NCBI GenBank assembly: GCA_016617855.1
Contig: JAECUM010003194.1
Location: 105,648 to 169,647, forward strand
Reading direction: 5' to 3'
Source: Megalonaias nervosa
Taxonomy: Eukaryota > Mollusca > Bivalvia > Unionida > Unionidae
Length of the DNA: 64,000 nucleotides
Shown here: one piece after another, positions 1-8,849 of the stretch
Layout of the letters: each line of letters begins with the position of its first letter
Position numbering within the stretch: position 1 is the stretch's first letter
Program-made: the position numbers and the translations under genes
The notes under the pieces: generated by a model
The model's database searches: none
Seen by the model: the letters and a program-made list of their open reading frames with translations, nothing else
What the model was told of the DNA's origin: nothing

Positions 1-300
1 CTTATTACTGTTGGGTGGTTTTCAAACATCATCGGCTATATAATGCTCTGAAAATGGGAACTAGGCTTCTTTATAGAGGTTAACGAAACGCTAGAATGAA
101 GCTACAACATGTATTGCGATACACGTCATGATACGATACACATCACGATATATTGATTTACTTCATGAGTACTAATCAACGTGTTATTCATTTGAAACCA
201 ATGTACTTTAAAGAATTTTAGTGATTCAATGACCTTTAGTATGTTATACATTTAATATTGTTAAAGGTAATGAATATTAAAGACTCAACTTCTTATTACA
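1..300. other. no gene seen
   Basis: AT-rich unique sequence before the 33-bp minisatellite. A short duplicated phrase around positions 115-160 (variants of 'acgatacacatcacgata') is the only structure I see. No coding signal, tRNA or promoter can be supported. Confidence 0.6.
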
Positions 301-1004
301 GAAATGCCATGTCTAATATGTCAACTCTCTACATTGATTCCATGTCTAATATGTCTACTCTCTACATTGATTCCATGTCTAATATGTTTACTCTCTACAT
401 TGATTCCATGTCTAATATGTCTACTCTCTACATTGTTTCCATGTCTAACGTGTATACTCTACAGTGTTTTCATGTCTAATATGTCTGCTCTCTTCATTAT
501 TTCCATTTACAATATGTCTACTCTATACATTGTTTCTATGTCTAATTTATCTACTCTCTACATTGTTTCCATGTCTAATTTGCCTATTCTCTACATTGTT
601 TCCATGTCTAACTTATCCACTCACTACATTGTTTCCCTGTCTGACTAATATGTCAACTCTACTTTTTTTCCTGTCTAATATGTCTACTCTCTACGTTGTT
701 TCCATGTCTAATGTGTCTACTCTCTACATTGTTTCCAGTTCTAATGTGTCTACTCTCAACATTGTTTCCATGTTAATGTGTCTACTCTCTACATTGTTTC
801 CATGCCTAATATGTCTACTCTCTACATTCTTTCCATGTCTAATGTGTCTACTAACTACATTGTTTCCATGTCTAATGTGTCTACTCGCTACATTGTTTCC
901 ATGTCTAACGTGGCTACTCTCTACATTATTTCCATGTTTAATATGTCTGCTCTCCACATTGTTTCCATGTCTAGTGGGTCTACTCTCCACATCGATTCCA
1001 TGTC
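300..1004. repeat. 33-bp minisatellite, left part
   Basis: About 21 copies of a degenerate 33-bp unit built on 'catgtctaatatgtctac' followed by 'tctctacattgtttc'. The period is a multiple of three and the unit has no stop in several frames. It therefore creates long spurious open frames on both strands with an 11-residue peptide period. The array stops exactly at the Maverick terminus at 1005 and resumes at 16952, so it was one array before the insertion. Confidence 0.95.
1000..1004. repeat. target-site duplication ATGTC, left
   Basis: The five bases before the left terminal inverted repeat (ATGTC) are repeated immediately after the right end (16952-16956). Maverick/Polinton elements typically make 5-6 bp duplications. 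Because the target unit itself contains ATGTC the match is slightly less informative, but the repeat phase is restored exactly when one copy is removed. Confidence 0.8.
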
Positions 1005-1247
1005 AGCAGCAGAGAGGGTGAACAGACTCTAACTGGTTGTCCATTATTTATGAAAAATAAAGGTTCCTACAAAAGCTGAAAATACAAGATCAATAACGTC
1101 AAACCGAAGCCTCGAATCGACCGAGATTTCTCTAATTGGGTTAGCTCATTTTGTTATTTTATCGCTGACTGTTTTTTCATTTTTTTTTTACGTATTTGTA
1201 TACGTACCCGGACACTCACTGTTGGTCGTCACCCTGTCTGCTACTGT
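1005..1247 (+). repeat. Maverick left terminal inverted repeat
   Basis: About 243 bp that match the reverse complement of 16705-16951, with around a dozen substitutions or small indels, mainly near a poly-T stretch at 1176-1190. The outermost ~17 bases (AGCAGCAGAGAGGGTGA) recur inverted at the inner edge (near 1228-1246), so the TIR is itself bracketed by a short inverted repeat. Confidence 0.92.
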
Positions 1248-1361
1248 AGTGTCAACCAAAAATTTTATCGAGACTTATACGATACCTCGACCGAGGATCG
1301 TGTAAATGTATCGTTATAAATCCGTGTGGGGTAGCTTGTGCTCGCTAAGAAGTTTTTGAAT
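1248..1361. other. spacer between TIR and ATPase gene
   Basis: Unique sequence between the inner edge of the TIR and the end of the minus-strand ATPase frame. It probably holds the gene's 3' flank. No poly(A) signal or other element is clear. Confidence 0.4.
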
Positions 1362-1905
1362 TTAATCATGTCCATATCCCCTGAACACCACGTTTGATGA
1401 ATATGTATCGACTCCATTAAACACAACTAAAATATTGCAGTTGTCTCTGATCACTTTAGGTATTTGTGTATATCGCTGAGTAACATAAATCACGTCAGTA
1501 TTTTTGTGTCTGCCTCGAGAAAATATCCGAGCTGGATTTGATTGTTTGTCCAGCATCACATCATCGTATACTACGAGATTATTAATAAATCCATCGAGGT
1601 CATCTACAGATGGGGCTTCATTAATATCGGTGATAAAATCAATAATATCATTATCATCCTCGTCCAACAATTTTGCGTTTTCATTAAAATCTTTAAGTAC
1701 TTCATAACATCTCTGATCATCTACAGATGGTGCCACTAAATATAACTTATCCCACTTGAGCCATCTCATTATCAGATAAAGTAATAATTGGTGTTTTACC
1801 AGACCCAGATGAACCTGTGATAATTGCTCTGATAGAATTTGGTAGTGCTGGATGCTGCTTGACTAGCTCCTGCTTTCGTGTCGCTGAAAAGTTAATAATA
1901 TCCAT
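1362..1905 (-). pseudogene. packaging ATPase (A32/FtsK-HerA type), frameshifted
   Basis: In Mavericks and related viruses this ATPase pumps DNA into the capsid. Two minus-strand frames together cover it. The upstream frame starts at the ATG at 1905 (the longer open frame to 1959 begins earlier without conservation). It carries the Walker A motif GSSGSGKT about 30 codons in. The downstream frame (1769-1362) carries a hydrophobic Walker B-like stretch ending in two acidic residues (NNLVVYDDVM), and then a segment, VIYVTQRYTQIPKVIRDNCN, that fits the sensor region of the family (polar Q, then a conserved R/N). The frames are offset at about 1747-1790, so a frameshift separates Walker A from the rest. 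Combined length (~180 codons) is somewhat short for the family, and the C-terminus may be lost. The gene diverges from the PLA2 gene with a gap of only ~23 bp. Confidence 0.85.
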
Positions 1906-1928
1906 GTTGTGCAAATATAATAAATAAT
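1906..1928. promoter_or_regulatory. compact divergent promoter, ATPase / PLA2
   Basis: The 23 bases between the two divergent start codons (minus ATG at 1905, plus ATG at 1929) are almost pure A/T ('caaatataataaataat'). Core promoter elements for both genes must lie here or overlap the coding starts. This is inferred from spacing and composition only. Confidence 0.35.
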
Positions 1929-2434
1929 ATGGATTTATATTGTATTCGATGCAGAACATCTACCCCCACAAGTGGATTAACAACAACAATAACAAAGATA
2001 AGAAGCGTGCACTTACAGGCAAGTGTGTAAAATGTGGTACAAGCAAATACAGATTTATTTCGTCTCGTACTAAGGCAGGTGGTGACATTGCTGCTTCATT
2101 GGGAAAATTACCAGGAACTCCATGGGCCAAATACCCAAGAGAAAAATATCTTCCTGGATATAATTATTGTGGTCCTGGAACCCGACTTGATATCCGACTT
2201 GACGAACGAGACCAGCCAAGAACTGGAGAGTATCCAATAAATGCAATTGATCAAGCGTGTCACGTTCATGATGTTGCGTATAAAAATAAAGATTTACATC
2301 AACGACATATTGCAGATGTGAAGTTGATTCACTCGTTAAATTCCATAAAAAATAAATCTCTCAGAGAAAACTTGCTAGTTTTCTACTAAAATCTGCGATG
2401 AAAGGTAAACTAGTGCTAGGGGCTGGTAATTAAT
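1929..2434 (+). pseudogene. zinc-ribbon + parvovirus-type phospholipase A2 protein, frameshifted
   Basis: A secreted/viral-type PLA2 fold, as in the VP1 N-terminus of parvoviruses, where it breaches endosomal membranes; PLA2 proteins have also been noted in adintovirus-like elements. The main frame (1940-2389, 149 codons) contains a Cys-x2-Cys at residues 29-32, the calcium loop YCGPGT (residues 76-81), and the catalytic helix with His110-Asp111 and Tyr114 (HVHDVAY). A downstream Asp in the HIADVKL segment fits the second catalytic acid. The better start is the ATG at 1929, whose frame opens with another Cys-x2-Cys (MDLYCIRCR). It reaches the main frame only through a frameshift near 1965-1980. 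A second shift near 2375 leads to a short C-terminal frame ending at 2434. All catalytic residues appear present. Confidence 0.85.
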
Positions 2435-2455
2435 CAACTGATTATTATTAAAATA

Positions 2456-3426
2456 ATGGAATCGGTTCATTATAGCCCAAAATAATATTGGAGGGGTAGA
2501 GCAGCGATTAGTAAATTTGTTGTTGCAGCAGGTGTCTCACGTTCTGTTGCTGAAAATTGGTTAGCATGACAGGCACTATGGCAAATTTATCTACCACCAC
2601 CTAAAAAATTTAGTACGCACATTTTGATGTCAGTATTCCCAATGAAGTTCATCAAGTAGATATTTTATTTTTACCACATGATACCATTAAAACTGGTAGA
2701 CGTCAATCACGCACATATAAATACGCGTTAACTGTCGTTGACGTTGCAAGTAGATATAAAGAAGTAAAACCATTATGAACAAAAACAGCATCTGAAGTTG
2801 CATCTGCTTTTGAACGAATTTATCAACGAGGACCATTGCGATGGCCACAACTACTACAGGTTGATCCTGGCAAGGAATTTCTTGGTGCAGTATCATCTCT
2901 GATGAAAAAACATAATGTTAAAATCAGACGAGGACACACTGCAATTCATCGTAATCAGGCAATTGTTGAACGATTTAATCGAACATTTGCTGAGAAATGA
3001 TTCGGATACCAATATGCAAACGAATTATCCACAGATAAAAGATCTCGTGAATGGGTTGCAAGATTACCAAGTGTGATAGCTGCGTTAAATAATGAAATTA
3101 CTCGTGCAACTCTTATGAAGCCTACCAATGCGATCACAAAAAAACAAAAACATATACCAATACAACGACATGACTCTTCCTCTCAACCAGTACTAGGCAA
3201 TGTGACTGTAAGATATTTGTATGAACCTGGTGAACTTGAAGGCGGTAAATAAAGAGCAACTGATCCTATCTGGAGTGTGACCACACATAAAATTTCCAGC
3301 GTGGCAAGATCCACAGGTAGACCTGCAATCTACAGACTAGATTCAACTGCTCCTCAACGTCGATTTGTACGCGAACAATTACAAGTAATTCCTGAAGACA
3401 CACAATTACCACCGCGTTCACTTTGA
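2456..3426 (+). pseudogene. Maverick DDE integrase (rve family), multiple stops
   Basis: Retroviral-type integrase that joins the element's ends to chromosomal DNA. The frame starts at the ATG at 2456. The N-terminal segment (YW, RSVAENWLA, QALWQIYLPPPKK) is typical of Maverick integrases upstream of the catalytic core. The core shows the expected triad: Asp in HQVDILFLP, Asp in LLQVDPGKEF and Glu in IVERFNRTF. A chromatin/SH3-like tail follows (EPGELEGG, TDPIWSVTTHKI, PAIYRLD). The frame is broken by TAA at ~2483, TGA at ~2567, a shift near 2615-2625, TGA at ~2776, TGA at ~2998, TAA at ~3250 and TGA at ~3424. The gene is certainly inactive as read. It follows the PLA2 gene on the same strand after ~20 bp. 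Confidence 0.92.
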
Positions 3427-3657
3427 AAACTGGCTCCTCGACGTCGATTACATTCAAGACATGTCAGCATCACATTTTCGCGTCTGTGACCAAGACTACT
3501 ATTAATTCTATCTACGGTAAACTGTCTTGGATTATTATTCGAATACTGCCACAACATATTACAGTTACAGCTCGCACAATGATTATTCTGTCGTTTTTTT
3601 CAGTGTCATAATAAATTCAGCATCGATATCAAAGTCGCGATTACTTTTTTGTGACAT
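3354..3657 (-). pseudogene. small HNH-like nuclease domain protein, frameshifted
   Basis: A minus-strand reading with two Cys-rich parts. The first is HCASCNCN. The second is the block FTVDRINSSLGH followed by ENVMLTCLECNRRRG. This D-R-I, G-H, E-N-V, C-x2-C-N pattern is that of HNH/recombination-endonuclease-VII-like domains; I infer the family from the pattern only. The upstream ATG (3657) lies in another frame; the switch falls in a run of seven A/T at about 3593-3599. The gene overlaps the 3' end of the integrase on the opposite strand and lies just downstream of the helicase. It could be a separate gene or the last piece of the polymerase-helicase protein. Confidence 0.6.
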
Positions 3658-3719
3658 TGCTTATAACCAGATAATTTTTTGTTGATGACGACGAAGTCGA
3701 TATTAACTAAATCATCGGT

Positions 3720-4870
3720 GTCGGTAAAGTCTATGATAACCCTCCGCAGCTAAGATATTCTTCTGACTCGAGACACTGCGAGATAAACTAAATATGACCA
3801 TTCGATTCTATCATCGACAATCCAGATATTTGTATCAGAAATAGTTAATCCCTGTGACGAGTGAATCGTTATAGCGTAGCCTAGTGTCCACGGAGTTTGT
3901 CCATCGTTAACTCGCTCTCAACAGCACTGACAGGAACTAAAACTATCATTTAATACAAGATTTTGTTTATCACCACAACCTGGAATATCAACTTCAATAT
4001 TCTGTCGTCGAGTATCTGCTGGGCGATAACATAATGGTACAGGTAGATTTTAAAAAAATTCTTTATGTAACAAAAATAATTGTTGTTGAAGTGTATCATG
4101 AACTATCTTTCTATTTGCAACTATCAAATCAGCAGGCCTCCATAAATTCCAAAAATCATTTACATGTGTTTCTGGAATTACTTTACGCATTATCTCACAC
4201 CGTATTTTATCTGGCTGCAGTCTGATTAACTTTTTAAACTCTTTCAGCGGTTCATCAATAGCTCTATGATCATCAGTTATTTCTTCGTAATAATCTACAA
4301 ATGTTTTTAACCATTCGTGTGGAGACGATCCAACAAAAGGCGGCGGTTGACCATGATCGCCACACATTATCAGAGCAGTGTTTTTCGTCAACAACCAGTC
4401 AATAAATATTTTTAATACTTCCAGCGATACCGTGCATATTTCATCCCAAATAATAATTTTAGGAATGTATTTCTCACCCATCCGTGATGGAGTCCATGCG
4501 TCTTCGCACCATCGGAATAAACTATGATAAGTTTGAGATTTTACTCCTCGTTCGTTCATTTCTCTGGCGAGTCGGTGTGTAGGTGTCAAAACAATCATAT
4601 CAAGATTTTGAAATAATTTAATAACACTAGTTGTCTTGCCTGATCCTCCGGGTCCATTATGATAAATGGTTTTATGTCTAACTACAGGATCATATATCAA
4701 TGGTGCAGATGATAATTCTGATATTTGATTATTTTTGTAATAAATACTCTTGATTTCAACGTCGGCAGATTCAGAATAACTAAGTATCTTTTCTCGTTTT
4801 CTTCTCCATTCGCCCCATGATGCATCAGCGCCGATATGTAATTTTTCTTGCAATTCTGTATGTTTTTTAT
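3720..4870 (-). pseudogene. SF1 helicase (Pif1/RecD-like) domain downstream of PolB
   Basis: ATP-dependent DNA helicase of superfamily 1. In the open frame 4928-4050, Walker A is GPGGSGKTTS (residues 92-101), motif Ia is VLTPTHRLA, Walker B is IIIWDE (158-163) and motif III is GDHGQPPPF (190-198). A further frame below 4050 has motif V-like AITIHSSQGLTI and motif VI-like VYLAVSRVRRI, the RecD/Pif1 pattern. There is no start codon between the polymerase motif C (codons 13-16 of the same frame) and the helicase, so the two are continuous in one reading frame. At least one frameshift separates motifs V/VI from the rest. In most Mavericks the polymerase gene is not described as carrying a helicase. 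Confidence 0.85.
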
Positions 4871-4879
4871 TGATATAAA

Positions 4880-6722
4880 ATGAATCTGTAGCGACTCTGA
4901 CCACAATCAGAGGAAATCTGTTTATCATCGATAATAGATTATCGAAGCATACGCGAGCATCGAAGATCTTAAATGAGTAAATTGCGGTGACTCACCATCA
5001 ATATAACTCACAATTGTATCTAATTTAGTTCCATCTGATAAATAAACATTACTTCGACTTATAAATATGCTTTTCTCCGTTGTATCAGCAATTATAAAAT
5101 CGAGTTCACCATAGGCCATAATTAATCTTGTACAATGTCGTTTATGATTATATGATCCTCCTTGAGTAAATTTACCAATTATTTTCCTACCAAGATCTTT
5201 TGCAACTTTATTTTCATAATCAGTCATATCAGGATTTTCATCATCATAATATTTCTTTTATTGTGGTAACCAGATTTGTTTTTGTGAATGATACGATATT
5301 ATCGCTTTACTTGCAACCAACGATATTAAAATTTTATTATCAACCATATCTCGTAATAGTACTATTGGAGCCCAACATTTTTCTGAGAAATGACGGCCAA
5401 ACCAAGCATAAGTAATCAGATTGAGCGTTTCCGTAAACTCGAATGATTCTATACAGGCGATTCCAGTCAGATCAAAATCTGGTAAAGTACCATTTATCGC
5501 AACTCGGGTCATCTCGTGTGTTGGATGTCCAAATCTTTCGAAATACTCAGAACATTCTCCGTATCCAAGAAAACTTCCAGAATAACATGCAACCATATAA
5601 ACCGAGATAACATCCTTATAATCGTATTCAATATTCCATAATCCCCTGTGTCTGTATTTGATGCAGCTGCGTTGAATATCTTCAAGAAATTCCTATCGTG
5701 TCGGTTTCCATGAATTTTTCTCCTGAGCAAAGTGAGCAGCAACTGATGGAAGGATAAAATCAATTATTCAGCAATTGTCCAACCATGACATCGGCAGGGG
5801 TATATTTCAAAGCAAGATATTTCATTTCTTCGTGGAGTGATTCTCCACGATAAATTTCTCCGCTAGGTCGTACAAACTGATTATAATTCACGGATTCTGA
5901 ACTCTGAAATAACCACACGGACACAGGGTCACTCTTACTGATATTTCTGATAAAATCAAATATATGATCATTATAAAATTGAACTGTTCTATTTCGTGGA
6001 AATATTGTTACAGCCGATGTCCATGTTGTGCATTATGATCACTAATTTCTATCGGAGCTCCTCTTGATTCACATTTCGATTTATACAAAATCTCTCCGGT
6101 TAATGTCTTCACCGAAATCCGAAATTTTATTATTTTTTTCCAGTTCAGCAACGTCTCTGATAGACGCTCCGGTATCTTTAACTGTTACTGCCCACGTTTT
6201 TATTTTTTTACGTCGCAAATCCGTTAAACCGTTTCCACGTATCGCGTTTGTGAAGTGTTCTGTAACTCGCTCAGCTACACAATTTATCCTTGATAGTTTC
6301 ATCGGTTTGAGATCATCGATGCTAGGTTTATTATTTATCGGATATAACGCAAAAACAACTGCAGCTACAGGATACGCTCGTTCAAAATATGGTTTGTCAA
6401 TACCAGCCAACGTTCCTGGTTTGGAATTTTTATTTAACATGACAATATTATTTCTTTGATTGTCGAGATAGTTAATATTCTTCCTTCCTAATTCGTCATT
6501 CATTGTAGCATCAACGACACTTTTGATTCTGAATGTTGACCACACATGAGCCTCATCATCTTCGCAAAATTCCTTCTTGGCTTTACTGATACGATCAGTT
6601 ATGTCACTATTCACCAAAGCCAGATCTTGCATCGAAAAACTAAATTTAGATTTCGGCAGCTTGTCAATATTGAATCTGGCTCTAGAAGGCTTAACAGCGG
6701 ATAATCTCTCAAACTCCTCCAT
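4880..6722 (-). pseudogene. protein-primed-type DNA polymerase B (Maverick PolB), frameshifted
   Basis: Replicative polymerase of the element. Several adjoining minus-strand frames cover it. The first, 6722-6081 (213 codons, ATG at 6722), is a long N-terminal region of no recognised domain. A broken stretch follows at 6080-5600. Next is 5596-5258, with FGHPTHEMTRVAINGTLPDF and the strongly PolB-like CWAPIVLLRDMVDNK. Then 5227-4925 gives the palm/fingers portion ending HLRSSMLAYASIIYYR. The 4928 frame follows at once with catalytic motif C, VRVATDSFYI. The second, essential Asp of motif C is present; the first position is Ala where many PolBs have Asp. At least three frame breaks (near 6080, 5600 and 4925) make it non-functional as read. 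The N-terminus diverges from the zinc protein gene at 6773. Confidence 0.85.
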
Positions 6723-6772
6723 ATTATAATTAAGGCAAATATATATTTAATTGAAGTTTAATTATATATATA
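6723..6772. promoter_or_regulatory. divergent AT-rich promoter, PolB / zinc protein
   Basis: Fifty bases separate the minus ATG at 6722 from the plus ATG at 6773. They contain TATA-like runs on both strands ('aatatatatttaattg' and 'taattatatatataatg'). Placement between two divergent genes suggests a bidirectional core promoter. Confidence 0.5.
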
Positions 6773-7066
6773 ATGATTGAAGCAAAGAATAAATGTAATT
6801 GGCTCATGACCGGTTTTACAACTCCTTGTAACAGGACTTGCGTAAATAAATTCTGTGGATACAACATGCAAAGCTTTCGCAGAGAGAGTCTAGGACCAAA
6901 ACCGTGTTTACGGTGTGGTGTTGGGGTCAGGGGAGAAACTCAGTTGTGTGTGCGTTGTGGTGGTAAAAAATACAGAGAGCTAAAACGATATTATGATAAA
7001 AAAAATAATACCGATGAATCTCCCATAACAAACGCTGAAGACTATGTCGCCAGATTTTCAAAATAA
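6773..7066 (+). CDS. small zinc-binding protein, 97 aa
   Basis: An intact 97-codon frame starting at ATG 6773, right after a TATA-like run. It contains Cys-rich segments: C-x10-C-x3-C-x4-C in the first 30 residues, then a clear C-x2-C-x11-C-x2-C zinc ribbon (CLRCG...CVRCGG), followed by a basic stretch (KKYRELKRYYDKK). I do not recognise a named family. Small Cys-rich proteins of this layout occur next to PolB in Maverick-type elements, so a DNA- or RNA-binding regulatory role is plausible. It is one of the few undamaged genes of the element. Confidence 0.7.
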   Translation: MIEAKNKCNWLMTGFTTPCNRTCVNKFCGYNMQSFRRESLGPKPCLRCGVGVRGETQLCVRCGGKKYRELKRYYDKKNNTDESPITNAEDYVARFSK

Positions 7067-7095
7067 TGATTTAGACAAATAATATTATTATACAA

Positions 7096-7606
7096 ATGGA
7101 ACAAAATGAATTTGTAGAGCATCTCATCATCAAGAATTATGAAGCATCTCGAGATGGTGTGATCAGGAACTGTCGATTAAAAAAAACGGTCGGTACTGTT
7201 GAAAATACCGGTTATCTCAGATTTGGTGCTGGGGAAAAAAGTATTACTCACATAGGATTGTCTACGAATGTTTTTATAAAATAATTAAAGATGAACTTGT
7301 GATCGATTGCATCAATGGCAGGAAACTTGATAATTGTTTATGTAACTTACAAGCTATCACACAGAGTCAAAATTCTGTACGAGGGGTAGTGGTAAACACA
7401 AAATGGTTGGAATGAGGGTTATTAAGTCTGTAAATGCAGAGACAGGCGAAGAAATAATATTTCATTCGATAAATGCAGTTGGTAAATATTTTGATATTCA
7501 CCCGTGTTCGGTACAATATGTCGCGAATAATATAACCAAATCGGCATTTTCAAATAAGTATGATCATCAGCGAATAAAATTTAAGTACGCTGCCACGTCT
7601 GATTAA
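7096..7606 (+). pseudogene. HNH homing-endonuclease-like gene with NUMOD1 domain, frameshifted
   Basis: The first frame (7096-7284, ATG at 7096) encodes YEASRDGVIRN and the start of the HNH fold. The reading then shifts near 7245-7260 to a frame with HRLVYECFYK and VIDCINGRKLDNCLCNLQAI. This is the H...N...N layout of HNH homing endonucleases, but the usual His of the central 'IDHINGxxxDN' is Cys here. After another break, the frame 7403-7606 carries a NUMOD1-type DNA-binding module (SVNAETGEEIIFHSINAVGK, then KYFDIHPCSV). These genes are usually mobile passengers that cut and spread into allelic DNA. Here it is probably dead: at least two frameshifts and a changed HNH residue. Confidence 0.8.
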
Positions 7607-8161
7607 AACAAGAAAATCTATCTCTGGTAGAGTAATTAAGCGGTTGTCCCGCTTGTTACTGCGTAATTTTACATGACCGTCGCGATTTGGTTTTTTTGTG
7701 TGTGTGTGTCGTATTCAGTAACTTAATTGTCTGTAAGCAATTAGCAGTCAGTGGATTAGTATAATTTGTAACAGAGAAGGATATTTACATCTTTAACTCT
7801 CCTGATAAATTCAGATTGTTCATAAGTTTGATATATACATGCAATCCAGGTAGGTTATTTTTAGATCTTCAATGTATGTATAACATTCAATTCGCCGCTT
7901 AGTAGGTAACGCAACATCTGTTTACAGAACTCCCAACGACATCCGGCAGATTTATTTTAGAAATTAAAATAAATCCACACTGTAGTTTATTCAGAATCAG
8001 GTAACTTCTGAAACGTGTGTGAGGTTTATTTTAGACATTAAAATCCACACTACAGTTTACAATAATTGCAATTTTATTCAGCAGTATACTGGTTGCACGT
8101 AAGTTGCCTGCTTATCCAGTATAGGTAACTTCATAATAATTTTTGAAACATATATCTGTAA
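7607..8161. other. non-coding stretch inside the Maverick
   Basis: Unique AT-rich DNA after the NUMOD1 module. A near-repeat 'ttattttagaaattaaaataaatccacac' / 'ttattttagacattaaaatccacac' occurs at ~7950-7980 and ~8028-8050. No gene is seen. Confidence 0.5.
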
Positions 8162-8228
8162 GGAGATCCGGTGGCGCAGCGCTAGAACGTTGGATTCTCA
8201 TGCTCGAGGTCTAGAATTCTATTCCCAT
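8162..8228 (+). repeat. degraded tRNA-like sequence (SINE head?) inside the Maverick
   Basis: The sequence has a box-A-like 'ggtggcgcagcgctagaac', a loop with 'tctcatg' and a degraded box-B-like 'ggtctagaattct' at the right spacing for a tRNA-derived SINE head. The final 'attccc' fits a T-stem. It is too altered to be a working tRNA. It is the start of a non-coding block that also holds a hairpin and tandem repeats, and may be a later insertion into the element. Confidence 0.45.
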
Positions 8229-8306
8229 GACTGACACATTGTCGATGGTGGCGGTACGATGCCAATTTTTCATAATAGTTAGGGTCCGCGACCCATTTGC
8301 TCGACC

Positions 8307-8410
8307 TTCAACAGAAAAGTGTACACTCTCCCACCATGTCACCACGTGGTGGATGCACTTTTGCACTCCCCGGGTTGATTATGGGGAGAGTGTGCAGAAA
8401 TCTGTTGAAC
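8307..8410. repeat. ~26-bp-arm inverted repeat (hairpin)
   Basis: The left arm starts 'ttcaacagaaaagtgtacac' at 8307 and the right arm ends 'gtgcagaaatctgttgaa' at ~8409. The arms pair along ~26 bases with a few mismatches. The loop contains the perfect palindrome 'caccacgtggtg'. It could be a structured RNA or a small foldback insertion; nothing in the sequence decides which. Confidence 0.6.
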
Positions 8411-8439
8411 GTAGAGAAGGCCCCGTTTGTGTGTGTGTT

Positions 8440-8790
8440 GTCCTTAGAGATACTTCCATAATTAAGTTTAAATGTATCTGTGCTGTCCTTAGAGATAAGT
8501 ACTATAATTAAGTTTATATGTGTGTGCCGGCCTTTATATAAGTACTATAATTAAGTTTATATGTGTGTGCCCTCCAATAGAATTAAGTTAGTTAAGATTG
8601 TCAAATATATGTGCCCCCTGAACTTGCTAGAATGTCGTTTGGCAATCTAGGAGTTCACATGGGGGTTGTGCCATTCTTGTATGCTGTAAATATGCTTAAT
8701 ATAATGCTGTAAATACTGCTATAGTTAAGATAATATGTTGTGTCGTCTTTATATATAATACTATAATTAAGATTGTATATACTGTAAATA
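8440..8790. repeat. tandem ~53-bp repeats, non-coding
   Basis: Three to four imperfect copies of a unit built on 'ataagtactataattaag' followed by 'tttatatgtgtgtgcc'. Weaker copies continue to ~8780 ('actataattaagattgtata'). No gene is seen before 8850. Confidence 0.6.
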
Positions 8791-8849
8791 CATTCCTGGT
8801 TTCAGGAATACAAATATTTTTTTTATTTTAAATAAATATTTATTATATA

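Noticed and set aside
258..1032. Several long overlapping frames with an 11-residue period
   Set aside because: They arise from a 33-bp minisatellite open in several frames on both strands, and the array is split by the Maverick.
1929..2434. Endogenous parvovirus insertion because of the PLA2
   Set aside because: No parvoviral NS1 or capsid sequence; the gene lies inside Maverick TIRs among Maverick genes.
2456..3426. Alternative genetic code (TGA as sense) in the integrase
   Set aside because: TAA stops and a frameshift are also present, and other genes of the element use TGA as a normal stop.
3266..3457. Minus-strand frame opposite the integrase tail
   Set aside because: Lies antisense to clear integrase C-terminal sequence and has no motif.
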